Source of the DNA: Candidatus Zixiibacteriota bacterium
GTDB lineage: Bacteria > Zixibacteria > MSB-5A5 > GN15 > FEB-12
Length of the DNA stretch: 14,045 bases
Direction: 5' to 3'
NCBI GenBank assembly: GCA_016213305.1
Contig: JACRAV010000416.1
Span: 1-14,045 of the forward strand
Shown: positions 1-5,885 of the stretch, piece after piece
Layout: each line of letters starts with the position of its first letter
Position numbering within the stretch: position 1 is the stretch's first letter
Notes under the pieces: model-generated
Told to the model about the DNA's origin: nothing
The model's database searches: none
What the model saw: the letters and a program-made list of their open reading frames with translations, nothing else
Translations under genes and position numbers: made by a program

Positions 1-135
1 AACGACTCGTTCGTGCCGGTGATTTACGCCGAGCGACGGTATGTCCGCAAACCGCGCAAGGCGAAGCCGGGTCTGGTGACGGTGGAGAAGGAGAAGTCGG
101 TGATGGTAGCGCCGAAGAAGCCGGCGGAAAAGTAG
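1..135 (+). CDS. C-terminal end of an RqcH/NFACT-family protein (partial)
   Basis: The frame is open from base 1 and ends at TAG 133-135, giving the last 44 residues of a longer protein. The stretch VPVIYAERRYVRKPRKAKPG followed by LVTVEKEKSVMV matches, from memory, the end of the NFACT RNA-binding domain (DUF814) found in RqcH and in the older-named fibronectin-binding protein A family. RqcH binds stalled 50S subunits carrying peptidyl-tRNA and adds C-terminal alanine tails in ribosome-associated quality control. That role is family knowledge; only the tail is visible here. The catalytic N-terminal NFACT-N domain lies outside the window, so activity cannot be judged. The protein ends in a short Lys/Pro/Ala-rich tail. 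The stop codon lies inside the first hairpin repeat (132-164), which would sit at the very 3' end of the message. Confidence 0.72.
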   Translation, partial: NDSFVPVIYAERRYVRKPRKAKPGLVTVEKEKSVMVAPKKPAEK

Positions 136-164
136 GGCGGTTCCGTCTTCGAAACCGCCATCTT
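132..164 (+). repeat. Hairpin repeat family A, copy 1
   Basis: A 33-base unit begins GTAGGGCGG and ends CCGCCATCTT. Arms GGCGGTT and AACCGCC enclose a short loop. It is repeated at 184-216 and overlaps the stop codon of the upstream gene. Confidence 0.75.
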
Positions 165-183
165 CCGAGGGTAAATGTCTCTT

Positions 184-216
184 GTAGGGCGGAACCGCTT
201 CTGGTTCCGCCATCTT
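184..216 (+). repeat. Hairpin repeat family A, copy 2
   Basis: Same length and same ends as the copy at 132-164 (GTAGGGCGG ... CCGCCATCTT), offset by 52 bases. Here the arms are GGCGGAACC and GGTTCCGCC. The TT/AA pairs of copy 1 have become AA/TT, so pairing is kept while the sequence changes. Confidence 0.75.
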
Positions 217-281
217 GTCGACGTTGTGTCAGGCCCTGGTCCGACAACTGCCGGACTTGACTTGACACCTGTGCGAAGCGT

Positions 282-323
282 GTCATTGCGAGGAGCGGCG
301 TCTTCGACGCGACGAAGCAATCT
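282..323 (+). repeat. Hairpin repeat family D, copy 1
   Basis: Ends GTCATTGC and GAAGCAATC enclose a private inner hairpin, GCGTC-TTC-GACGC (298-310). The same ends in inverted orientation occur at 478-523 with a different inner hairpin. The rest of 136-618 shows no coding potential; ORFs there run through the repeats. Confidence 0.65.
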
Positions 324-374
324 CGCTTCCTGCCCAAGTGTGTATCACAAAGCGAATTTGCTTCGTCGCTCCTA

Positions 375-395
375 ACCCTTCGACAGGCTCAGGGT
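375..395 (+). repeat. Hairpin repeat family C (ACCCT ... AGGGT)
   Basis: Arms ACCCT and AGGGT enclose TCGACAGGCTC. A decayed relative (TTCAACAGGCTC) lies about 50 bases downstream at 432-443. From memory the motif resembles an intergenic repeat common in many bacterial assemblies. Confidence 0.55.
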
Positions 396-477
396 GAAGT
401 CGCTCTTCGCAACGACAGACTTTTGATGTTCTTCAACAGGCTCCTTGGCCGGGGTGACAGCTAGAAGGACTGAGGCG

Positions 478-523
478 TGATTGCTTCGGTCACGCGCCTG
501 CGGCGGGTGACACTGGCAATGAC
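478..523 (-). repeat. Hairpin repeat family D, copy 2 (inverted)
   Basis: Read on the minus strand it starts GTCATTGC and ends GAAGCAATC, as in copy 1. The interior is unrelated but also self-complementary: GTCAC 489-493 pairs with GTGAC 507-511, and CGCC with GGCG inside. Confidence 0.6.
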
Positions 524-534
524 GAGCTTTTGTA

Positions 535-564
535 CGTCGCATCGAGCGTAGTCGAGATGCGACG
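535..564 (+). repeat. Hairpin repeat family B, copy 1
   Basis: Perfect 9-base arms CGTCGCATC (535-543) and GATGCGACG (556-564) enclose the 12-base core GAGCGTAGTCGA. The identical core recurs at 593-604 (inverted) and 8760-8771. Confidence 0.75.
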
Positions 565-586
565 GTCGCCGGCAACCTGACAACGC

Positions 587-610
587 CGGGTCTCGACTAC
601 GCTCGACCCG
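587..610 (-). repeat. Hairpin repeat family B, copy 2, just past glyS
   Basis: Arms CGGGTC (587-592) and GACCCG (605-610) enclose the reverse complement of the family B core. It lies 8 bases past the glyS stop codon on the coding strand, where it could protect or define the mRNA 3' end. No T-run follows. Confidence 0.72.
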
Positions 611-618
611 ACGAACTT

Positions 619-1956
619 CTACCCGTTCACCTTCTCATCCAGAAACGCAATGATCTCGCCAACTTTCAGGCGCGACTGTTGCATCGTGTCCCGGTCGCGG
701 AGCGTCATCGTGTCGTCTTTGAGCGTGTCGCCGTCGATCGTGATGCAATACGGGCACCCGGCTTCGTCCATGCGGGCATAACGGCGGCCGACTGCGCCCG
801 ACTCATCATAGAAGACCTTGAATTTCCTACGAAGATCGTTATAGACCTTGTTGGCGTATTCCGGCATCCCGTCCTTCTTCACCAGAGGGAAAATGGCGGC
901 TTTAATCGGCGCGATCTTGGGCGACAGCCGCAAGAACACCCGCTGTTCGCCGTTCACCTCGATTTCATCGTACCCATCGACCAGCACGGTGAGCAAAGTG
1001 CGGTCGCAACCGGCGGATGTCTCAATGATATACGGCACGAACTTTTCCGTGAACCGCTCATCGAAATACCGCAGGTCCTTCTTGGTGGCTTCCTGATGCC
1101 GGCCCAGATCGAAATCGGTCCGGTTGTGAACCCCCTCAAGTTCGCTCCAGCCGAACGGGTATTCATATTCAATATCGAATGCCGCTTTGGCGTAGTGGGC
1201 GAGTTCGTCCTTGCCATGCTGGTGCCAACGGAGTTTGTCCATCTTGATCCCCAGCCCCTGATACCATTTCCAGCGTTCTTCGCGCCAGTACTCGAACCAT
1301 TTGTCGTCTTCGGAGGGATGGATAAAAAACTGCATTTCCATCTGCTCGAACTCGCGGGTCCGGAATATGAAATTGCCGGGAGTGATTTCGTTGCGGAACG
1401 CCTTGCCGATCTGAGCTATTCCGAATGGGATTTTCTGCCGCGAGGAATTTTTGACGTTCAGGAAATTGACATAGATCCCCTGCGCGGTTTCCGGGCGCAT
1501 ATAGACGACGGCCGTCTCATCCTCGACCGGACCCATGAAGGTCTTGAACATCAGGTTGAACTTGCGGGCCTCGGTCAGTTCGCCGCCGCATTCGAGCGGG
1601 GTTTTCGAGGGCTTGATCGGACAGCGGCACTCGGCCAGTTTGTCGGCGCGGAACCGCCCCTTGCAGGTTTTGCAGTCGATGAGCGGATCGGTGAAATTGG
1701 CGACATGGCCGGAGGTCACCCAAACCTGCGGGTGCATGAGGATCGCGGCGTCGAGGCCTTCGACATCGTCGCGACGGTTGGTCATGGCGTCCCACCAGTA
1801 AGTCTTGATATTGCGCTTCAATTCGGCGCCGAGCGGACCGTAGTCCCAGCAGGAGCCGAGGCCGCCGTAGATTTCGGACGACGGGAAGACATACCCGCGC
1901 CGTTTGCAGAGTGACACCAGTTTTTCCATCGTGTCGTTGGCTTTTTTGTCGCTCAT
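619..1956 (-). CDS. glyS: Glycyl-tRNA synthetase, single-chain class II type
   Basis: This 445-residue protein charges tRNA-Gly with glycine using ATP in the cytoplasm. It is the homodimeric form used by archaea, eukaryotes and many bacteria, not the alpha2beta2 enzyme. The N-terminus (RRGYVFPSSEIYGGLGSCWDYG, about residues 19-40) is typical. Cysteines at about 95, 98, 110, 112 and 123 could form the metal site of the insertion. Class II motif 2 is around 187-206 (AFRNEITPGNFIFRTREFEQ) and motif 3 around 316-329 (GCDRTLLTVLVDGY). The anticodon-binding domain fills about 345-440 (LSPKIAPIKAAIFPLVKKDG). The ATG at 1956 lies 6 bases after the recO stop codon, so the two genes are almost certainly co-transcribed. 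The only SD-like bases are a weak GGA within the recO end. A long open frame on the opposite strand is a shadow. Confidence 0.96.
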   Translation of the reverse strand: MSDKKANDTMEKLVSLCKRRGYVFPSSEIYGGLGSCWDYGPLGAELKRNIKTYWWDAMTNRRDDVEGLDAAILMHPQVWVTSGHVANFTDPLIDCKTCKGRFRADKLAECRCPIKPSKTPLECGGELTEARKFNLMFKTFMGPVEDETAVVYMRPETAQGIYVNFLNVKNSSRQKIPFGIAQIGKAFRNEITPGNFIFRTREFEQMEMQFFIHPSEDDKWFEYWREERWKWYQGLGIKMDKLRWHQHGKDELAHYAKAAFDIEYEYPFGWSELEGVHNRTDFDLGRHQEATKKDLRYFDERFTEKFVPYIIETSAGCDRTLLTVLVDGYDEIEVNGEQRVFLRLSPKIAPIKAAIFPLVKKDGMPEYANKVYNDLRRKFKVFYDESGAVGRRYARMDEAGCPYCITIDGDTLKDDTMTLRDRDTMQQSRLKVGEIIAFLDEKVNG

Positions 1957-1962
1957 AGATCG

Positions 1963-2766
1963 CTATCCATTCAGGTGGCTGTGTTTCAGTTTCTCCAGAA
2001 ATTCCAAAGATTTCAACTCCCCGCCGACACCGGCGTGGTACCCCAGGAATTTCGTCAGGGCTTCAAGCAAAAGGGCGCTGATGTCGTACCCGAGCGCCAC
2101 GCCGGCGGCTTCGACCAGCGACGCCCTCTGCAACGAGGACAATATCCGTACACCTTCCGCAGGGAGCGAAATATAATACTCGCCGGCCGTTTGGCAAGAG
2201 GGACAGATCAATCCACCCCGCTCGGGCGAAAAAAGAACCGACGCGCCGTTGGCCGAAAACTCCTCCGCCGGTTTTCGGCACCCGCCGCAGAAAGACAGCG
2301 ACGGTCGAAATCCCAGATGCGACATGAGCCGGAGCATGAAAGCGATAAACAGCGAAGGCAGGGCGCGGCGGTCGGCCTCCGCGATCTGGGCAAAGTAGGT
2401 GAGAAGATAGGTGTACAGCGCCGATTGCGGGTCTTTTTCTGGCAGAAGCAGGTTGATCAGCTCGCAGGCGGCGGAGCCGTAAGCCAGACGGCCCAGCGTT
2501 CCCTCCTTTTCGAGCGAGAACGATTCGAGCAGTTCACAGTCGCGGATATACCCGGTGGTCTCGCGCTCGCTGGTGTAAAAAGTAAGTTCGAGGCGGGCAA
2601 AGGGGAGAAGTTTGCCTCGCTTGGAGGTGATCGACCGCCCCCCCTTGTCGATCAGGGCAAGCCGGCCAATGTCGCGCGTGAAAAATACCACCGTGCGCGA
2701 GGATTCGGACCAGTTGTATGTCTTGAGGACGATCGCTTCGGATTTTTCAAGCGGCATACCGTTCAC
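1963..2766 (-). CDS. recO: DNA repair protein RecO
   Basis: RecO helps load RecA on single-stranded DNA in the RecFOR gap-repair pathway, displacing SSB. The 267-residue length fits the family. Residues 7-80 look like the N-terminal OB fold (EAIVLKTYNWSESSRTVVFFTRD is recognisable). A helical middle follows, then a four-cysteine zinc site at C160, C163, C188 and C191 (CGGC and CPSC). The frame opens with GTG at 2766, whose TG plus the next A forms the TGA stop of the upstream ftsB-like gene (coupled GTGA overlap). An ATG at 2757 is the alternative start. Neither has a clear Shine-Dalgarno, so translational coupling to the upstream gene is likely. It lies between ftsB-like and glyS in one leftward operon. 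Confidence 0.93.
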   Translation of the reverse strand: MNGMPLEKSEAIVLKTYNWSESSRTVVFFTRDIGRLALIDKGGRSITSKRGKLLPFARLELTFYTSERETTGYIRDCELLESFSLEKEGTLGRLAYGSAACELINLLLPEKDPQSALYTYLLTYFAQIAEADRRALPSLFIAFMLRLMSHLGFRPSLSFCGGCRKPAEEFSANGASVLFSPERGGLICPSCQTAGEYYISLPAEGVRILSSLQRASLVEAAGVALGYDISALLLEALTKFLGYHAGVGGELKSLEFLEKLKHSHLNG

Positions 2767-3125
2767 CGACCGCGGAAACGGTAGATCGTCTCATCGGGGG
2801 CGGCCATGTGGTAGCGGGTGCGGGCGATATACTCGATATAGCTTCGGTCGCTCTTCAACAGTTCGCGGATCCGGACGGCGTCGATAAGCTCCGCCGTCTT
2901 GCGCTGATTGGCCTGGGCGATGCCGTCCCGCTCCATCGTCAACCTGACAATCCGCACCATGCCGTACTCGCTGTCGAAACATGACCAGATGAAGAACACG
3001 GCGATCAGGGCAAGCACGACCCGTACCAGACGCCGCCTGATGTGACCATCCGATTCCCGCAGACGCCGGATCAGAGTCCCGGCGGGGGTAAGAATGGTCG
3101 GTTTGGTGCGGATGCGTCGTGGCAT
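2763..3125 (-). CDS. FtsB/DivIC-like septum formation protein
   Basis: This 120-residue protein has a basic N-terminus, one predicted membrane helix (about residues 33-50, rich in L, V, A, I and F), a short polar helix likely to be coiled coil, and an end reading ARTRYHMAAPDETIYRF. That end matches the family pattern in which an aromatic/glycine-containing segment precedes PGE.xYRF. FtsB/DivIC proteins sit in the inner membrane and bridge FtsL and FtsQ in the divisome; this is family knowledge. Its stop overlaps the GTG start of recO. It is commonly found downstream of eno; here a lipoprotein gene and repeats come between. The cytoplasmic tail is longer than in E. coli FtsB. No Shine-Dalgarno precedes the ATG at 3125; the preceding bases read TTTATT then six C. 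Confidence 0.82.
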   Translation of the reverse strand: MPRRIRTKPTILTPAGTLIRRLRESDGHIRRRLVRVVLALIAVFFIWSCFDSEYGMVRIVRLTMERDGIAQANQRKTAELIDAVRIRELLKSDRSYIEYIARTRYHMAAPDETIYRFRGR

Positions 3126-3234
3126 GGGGGGAATAAAGAAGAGGAGGGGGCGGGGAGCAAATTAAAATTGTGTGGGCGGGAATTGTCGAATCCCCGTCAT
3201 TCCGGCGCTCTCTTTGTCATCTCGGCCCCCTCTT

Positions 3235-3264
3235 CGTCATTCCGGCCGAAGAGCCGGAATCCAG
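3235..3264 (+). repeat. Hairpin repeat family E, copy 1
   Basis: Ends CGTCAT and ATCCAG enclose the inner hairpin TCCGGC-cgaaga-GCCGGA. The inverted partner lies at 3305-3333. Confidence 0.65.
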
Positions 3265-3304
3265 CCCGTGATACGACCTGAAACTTCTCGGCCAATATGT
3301 CGAG

Positions 3305-3333
3305 CTGGATGCCCCCTTAAGGCGGGTATGACG
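3305..3333 (-). repeat. Hairpin repeat family E, copy 2 (inverted)
   Basis: It starts CTGGAT and ends ATGACG, the exact reverse complement of the ends of copy 1. Its different interior (GCCC...CCTTAAGG...GGGT) is also largely self-complementary. Confidence 0.62.
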
Positions 3334-3406
3334 GTGAGAAAGATGTCGGGAAGGTAATGGTCCCGACCTATTGGAGGCACTAGCAAGGCTGAACCCATAC
3401 TCCTTA

Positions 3407-3910
3407 CTACGGGGATTGCAGAATGCATTTCACCGAACCAATAGATACAACCGTAGAATCTAACTGGTCCACAATGTCACCCACGAGCAACGTTAGTTCA
3501 GACGGCTGAGCCATATCGTAGGCATCATTCCACTCTATTAGCATGATCTTAACCGTCTTGCCACTTGAAATTACGATATTTCTATCAGGGCTACGTTTAT
3601 TGCTGTTGACATAAACGCTTCGCTTATCATAGGGGGGTATGCCGCCTGAAATTTGCAGTTGTGATGCACTGTAAAGCATCTCGTGTCCACTGGTGTTTTG
3701 AATTTCGATAAAAGCCTTTGCCGAGTGCGGCCGACGGGTAAACACCGATATCGATACTCGTACGCCGGTCTTGGCCGTTTCGAAGACCTCTGCGGATCTT
3801 TTGCTTTGAGAATATTCTTGATCCCCTACTGTGTACGGTGTTCGCGGCGGTTCACATGCACCCATTAGCACACTCAAAGTCAGAACACCAACAAGGGACA
3901 GATACCGCAT
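3407..3910 (-). CDS. Putative lipoprotein of unknown function
   Basis: I do not recognise this 167-residue protein. The start at 3910 gives MRYLSLVGVLTLSVLMGAC, a signal peptide with a plausible lipobox (MGAC) and lipidation cysteine at residue 19. An in-frame ATG at 3940 would add ten residues. The mature part has alternating hydrophobic strands and reads like a small beta-sandwich (VRVSISVFTRR, KAFIEIQNTSGHEMLYSAS, KTVKIMLIEW). That pattern would suit a DUF-type immunoglobulin-like domain that supports protein contacts, but this is inference. Two lines sampled by eye are about 38-42% GC against clearly higher values in eno and glyS, and codon choice is correspondingly AT-richer. This suggests acquired DNA between eno and ftsB-like. 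No clear ribosome binding site or promoter is seen. The open frame extends upstream into eno, but that part is a shadow. Confidence 0.62.
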   Translation of the reverse strand: MRYLSLVGVLTLSVLMGACEPPRTPYTVGDQEYSQSKRSAEVFETAKTGVRVSISVFTRRPHSAKAFIEIQNTSGHEMLYSASQLQISGGIPPYDKRSVYVNSNKRSPDRNIVISSGKTVKIMLIEWNDAYDMAQPSELTLLVGDIVDQLDSTVVSIGSVKCILQSP

Positions 3911-3983
3911 CGATGATGTTCGTGTGTGTCCGGCGCCCATGGCACACCGCCCAATTTTGGTAATGATATCCAGAGTTGGTAGC

Positions 3984-5282
3984 CTACCTTCTAATACTAT
4001 AAAACGCGCCCATCCCCGGATACATCGCGCTGTTGCCAATCGTCTCCGCAATTCGCAACAACTGGTTGTACTTCGCGATCCGGTCGGTGCGGCACATCGA
4101 GCCGGTCTTGATCTGACCCGCGCCCGTTGCCACCACCACATCGGCAATCGTCGCGTCCTCGGTTTCGCCCGAGCGGTGGGAAACCACGGCCGTCCAACCC
4201 GCCTTCTTCGCCATGTCGATTGCGTCCAGCGTCTCGGTCAGCGTTCCGATCTGGTTCAGCTTGATCAAAATCGAATTGGACGATTTCTCTTTAATTCCCC
4301 TCGCCAGACGTTTCGGATTGGTGACGTACAGATCGTCGCCCACCAGTTGAATCCGCCCGCCCAGTTTGGCGGTCAGTTTCTGCCAGCCGGCCCAGTCGTC
4401 CTCAGACAGGCCGTCCTCGATTGAGATGATCGGGTACTTGTCGCACAATTTCGTGTAGTAGTCGATCATCTGGTCGCTGGACAATTTCTTGTTCTCGGCT
4501 TTCAGGATGTACTTCTTCGTCTTGTCGTCGTAGAACTCGGTCGAGGCCGGGTCGAGCGCGATCATGACATCCTTGCCCGCTTTGTATCCCGAATTGTCGA
4601 TTGCCGCCATGATCACCTGAAGGGCTTCTTCGTTCGATTTCAGGTCGGGCGCAAACCCGCCCTCATCGCCGACCGCCGTATTCAGCCCCTTCTTCTGTAA
4701 TACTTTCTTGAGATGACCGAAGACTTCGGCGCCCATCTGAAGCGCCCCGGCGATATCTTTCGCGCCGACCGGCATGATCATGAACTCCTGCAGATCGACA
4801 TTGTTGTCGGCGTGCTTGCCGCCGTTTAAGATGTTCATCATCGGGACCGGCAAAATCTTGCAGTTGCACCCGCCGATGTATTCGTACAGGAACCGCCCGC
4901 GGCTTTCCGCCGCCGCCTTGGCGGTGGCCAGCGAGACGCCGAGCATGGCGTTGGCGCCCAGTTTCGATTTGTTCTCGGTGCCGTCCATTTTGATCAGGTA
5001 GTTGTCCACCAGCGCCTGGTCGTACGGATCAATGACATCGGCAATCAGCGCCGGGCCGATCTTGGAATTGACATTGCCGACCGCGGTCGAAACTGATTTG
5101 CCGAAATACTTTTTGGCGTCGCCGTCGCGAAGTTCAACCGCCTCGTGCGCGCCGGTCGAGGCCCCGGAGGGGACCGCGGCGCGGCCAAGGGTGCCGTCGG
5201 ATAGACAAACATCGACTTCAATAGTCGGCGTCCCGCGGCTGTCCAGAATCTGGCGGGCGTGGATATACTGATAATCTGACAT
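3984..5282 (-). CDS. eno: Enolase
   Basis: This 432-residue enzyme interconverts 2-phosphoglycerate and phosphoenolpyruvate in glycolysis and gluconeogenesis, in the cytosol. The N-terminal cap domain begins IHARQILDSRGTPTIEVDV. In the barrel, the residues expected for catalysis and Mg2+ binding are present: E207 in GDEGGFAP, D244 in LDPASTEF, E289 in SIEDGL, D316 in VGDDL, the lysine K341 in ILIKLNQIGTLTET, and SHRSGETED around 368-376. The ATG at 5282 is chosen because AAGGAG lies 12 bases upstream. An in-frame TTG at 5291 would be only 3 bases from that site. Length equals the family norm. The gene is transcribed leftward from the gap at 5283-5885. The lipoprotein follows after a 73-base gap. 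Confidence 0.97.
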   Translation of the reverse strand: MSDYQYIHARQILDSRGTPTIEVDVCLSDGTLGRAAVPSGASTGAHEAVELRDGDAKKYFGKSVSTAVGNVNSKIGPALIADVIDPYDQALVDNYLIKMDGTENKSKLGANAMLGVSLATAKAAAESRGRFLYEYIGGCNCKILPVPMMNILNGGKHADNNVDLQEFMIMPVGAKDIAGALQMGAEVFGHLKKVLQKKGLNTAVGDEGGFAPDLKSNEEALQVIMAAIDNSGYKAGKDVMIALDPASTEFYDDKTKKYILKAENKKLSSDQMIDYYTKLCDKYPIISIEDGLSEDDWAGWQKLTAKLGGRIQLVGDDLYVTNPKRLARGIKEKSSNSILIKLNQIGTLTETLDAIDMAKKAGWTAVVSHRSGETEDATIADVVVATGAGQIKTGSMCRTDRIAKYNQLLRIAETIGNSAMYPGMGAFYSIRR

Positions 5283-5392
5283 ACGGGTCAAAATCTCCTT
5301 GCTACTGTTTTCACTAACTTATCGGCTCACAACGAGGCAATCAAGGCAATTGTCGAAACAGGGGCCAATCCCACCAGTTGGGGGGATCGGGC

Positions 5393-5421
5393 TGTATATT
5401 TGGCATCCCCAAAATTAGCAA
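5393..5421 (-). promoter_or_regulatory. Candidate sigma70-type promoter for eno
   Basis: Minus strand: TTGCTA (5416-5421), a 17-base spacer, TATACA (5393-5398). Each box matches the consensus at 4 of 6 positions with ideal spacing. A perfect TATAAT also occurs on this strand at 5425-5430, but its -35 (TGCCAC at 17 bases) is poor. Either would leave a leader of about 100-140 bases before the eno ATG. Confidence 0.4.
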
Positions 5422-5448
5422 CGCATTATATGGCAATAAGTTAAGTGG

Positions 5449-5464
5449 TGGCATTGCAATTGCG
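5449..5464 (+). promoter_or_regulatory. Possible sigma54 (-24/-12) promoter
   Basis: TGGCATTGCAATTGCG keeps TGGCA and TTGC with exactly ten bases between the key GG and GC pairs, as sigma54 requires. It would start transcription near 5475, just before the hairpin-rich segment. It overlaps a GCAATTGC palindrome, no rpoN or enhancer-binding gene is in view, and such a match can arise by chance. Confidence 0.25.
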
Positions 5465-5474
5465 AAGCTATTCT

Positions 5475-5636
5475 ATTGACGTCGCGGCGTAAAGAGAGGA
5501 AACGCCGGCGCACCTTCGGGTGCGTGGCATCGATGTCGATCAAGCTTGGGCCAGTCGAGTTAAAAACATCTGGCCCAGGGGCCGGTCACTGACCGGCCCT
5601 TCTCATTTCAGGCCCAGGGAGGGCCTGCCTTTTTTT
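5475..5636 (+). ncRNA. Candidate structured small RNA
   Basis: About 160 bases hold five consecutive hairpins. H1: CGGCGT/ACGCCG (5485-5507) with a purine loop AAAGAGAGGAA. H2: CGCACC-TTCG-GGTGCG (5509-5524), a C(UUCG)G tetraloop. H3: TGGGCCAG/CTGGCCCA (5547-5577) with a 15-base A-rich loop. H4: GGGCCGGTC-ACT-GACCGGCCC (5579-5599). H5: the terminator at 5609-5636. No credible open reading frame runs through it, and the next gene has its own promoter downstream. So this looks like a separate transcript. It matches no RNA family I know (not 6S, SRP, tmRNA, RNase P or a common riboswitch). H3-H5 share GGCC blocks, so alternative folds are possible. The 5' end is a guess. Confidence 0.45.
5609..5636 (+). 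terminator. Rho-independent terminator
   Basis: CAGGCCC (5609-5615), loop AGGGA, GGGCCTG (5621-5627), then CC and seven T (5630-5636). This is a textbook intrinsic terminator on the plus strand with no protein gene directly upstream, which implies an RNA transcript ending here. The hairpin at 5579-5599, followed by TTCTCATTT, could be a first, weaker terminator. Confidence 0.85.
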
Positions 5637-5690
5637 CCGCATGTCCATGCAGGGTGGCCGATTGGCGCGGTTGGGGGCTAAAGAGAATTC

Positions 5691-5719
5691 TTGACAGGCC
5701 GATAGAAATAATGTAAAAT
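5691..5719 (+). promoter_or_regulatory. Sigma70-type promoter of the RRM protein gene
   Basis: TTGACA (5691-5696), a 17-base spacer, TAAAAT (5714-5719). The -35 box is perfect and the -10 box matches at 5 of 6 positions. Transcription would start near 5726, leaving a leader of about 160 bases. Confidence 0.8.
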
Positions 5720-5725
5720 ATCATG

Positions 5726-5885
5726 TCAGTATGTTCTCAGCTATTCTCGCTTTCGTGGACCGTAGTGCACGCCGCTTCGAATTTCCCAATTCGATTGTTT
5801 CGACGTTGGTACCGCCTGTCAAAGGTTTGGTTACGCTTGGAGCGTGATTTCGCTGGGGTAAGGTGAATCTCTTTCAGGAGGTACT
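5726..5885 (+). promoter_or_regulatory. Long 5' leader with hairpins and a strong ribosome binding site
   Basis: The leader contains TCGAATT-TCCC-AATTCGA (5777-5794) and ACGCT-TGG-AGCGT (5833-5845), followed by AGGAGG (5876-5881) four bases before the ATG at 5886. Long structured leaders are common on cold-inducible RNA-binding protein genes, so temperature control or autoregulation is a reasonable guess. Confidence 0.5.

Larger units (their letters stand above)
3126..3406. other. Gene-free gap with repeat fragments
   Basis: No credible gene is seen. A purine/pyrimidine-biased stretch lies next to the ftsB-like start (3126-3165). It is followed by CGTCATTCC-type elements, including partial beginnings near 3195 and 3214 and two full copies at 3235-3264 and 3305-3333. 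Any promoter for ftsB-recO-glyS must lie here or further upstream; only weak boxes are visible. Confidence 0.6.

Noticed and set aside
132..216. Possible CRISPR array
   Set aside because: Only two units, each itself a hairpin with compensating changes, with no unique spacers of constant length and no cas genes.
136..618. Short open frames on both strands in the first gap
   Set aside because: All run through hairpin repeats, have no ribosome binding site and resemble no protein.
679..1914. Long plus-strand open frame (411 codons) opposite glyS
   Set aside because: It is the antisense shadow of an unmistakable glycyl-tRNA synthetase in GC-rich DNA and resembles no known protein.
1975..2784. 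Plus-strand open frame (269 codons) opposite recO
   Set aside because: Antisense shadow; rich in Arg/Gln with no recognisable domain, while the minus strand encodes RecO with its zinc cysteines.
3911..4147. Upstream extension of the lipoprotein gene into eno
   Set aside because: The extension is an alternate-frame reading of the eno 3' end; a lipoprotein signal peptide begins at 3910.
5283..5291. TTG start for eno three codons upstream
   Set aside because: Only 3 bases from AAGGAG; the ATG at 5282 gives the standard 432-residue enolase.
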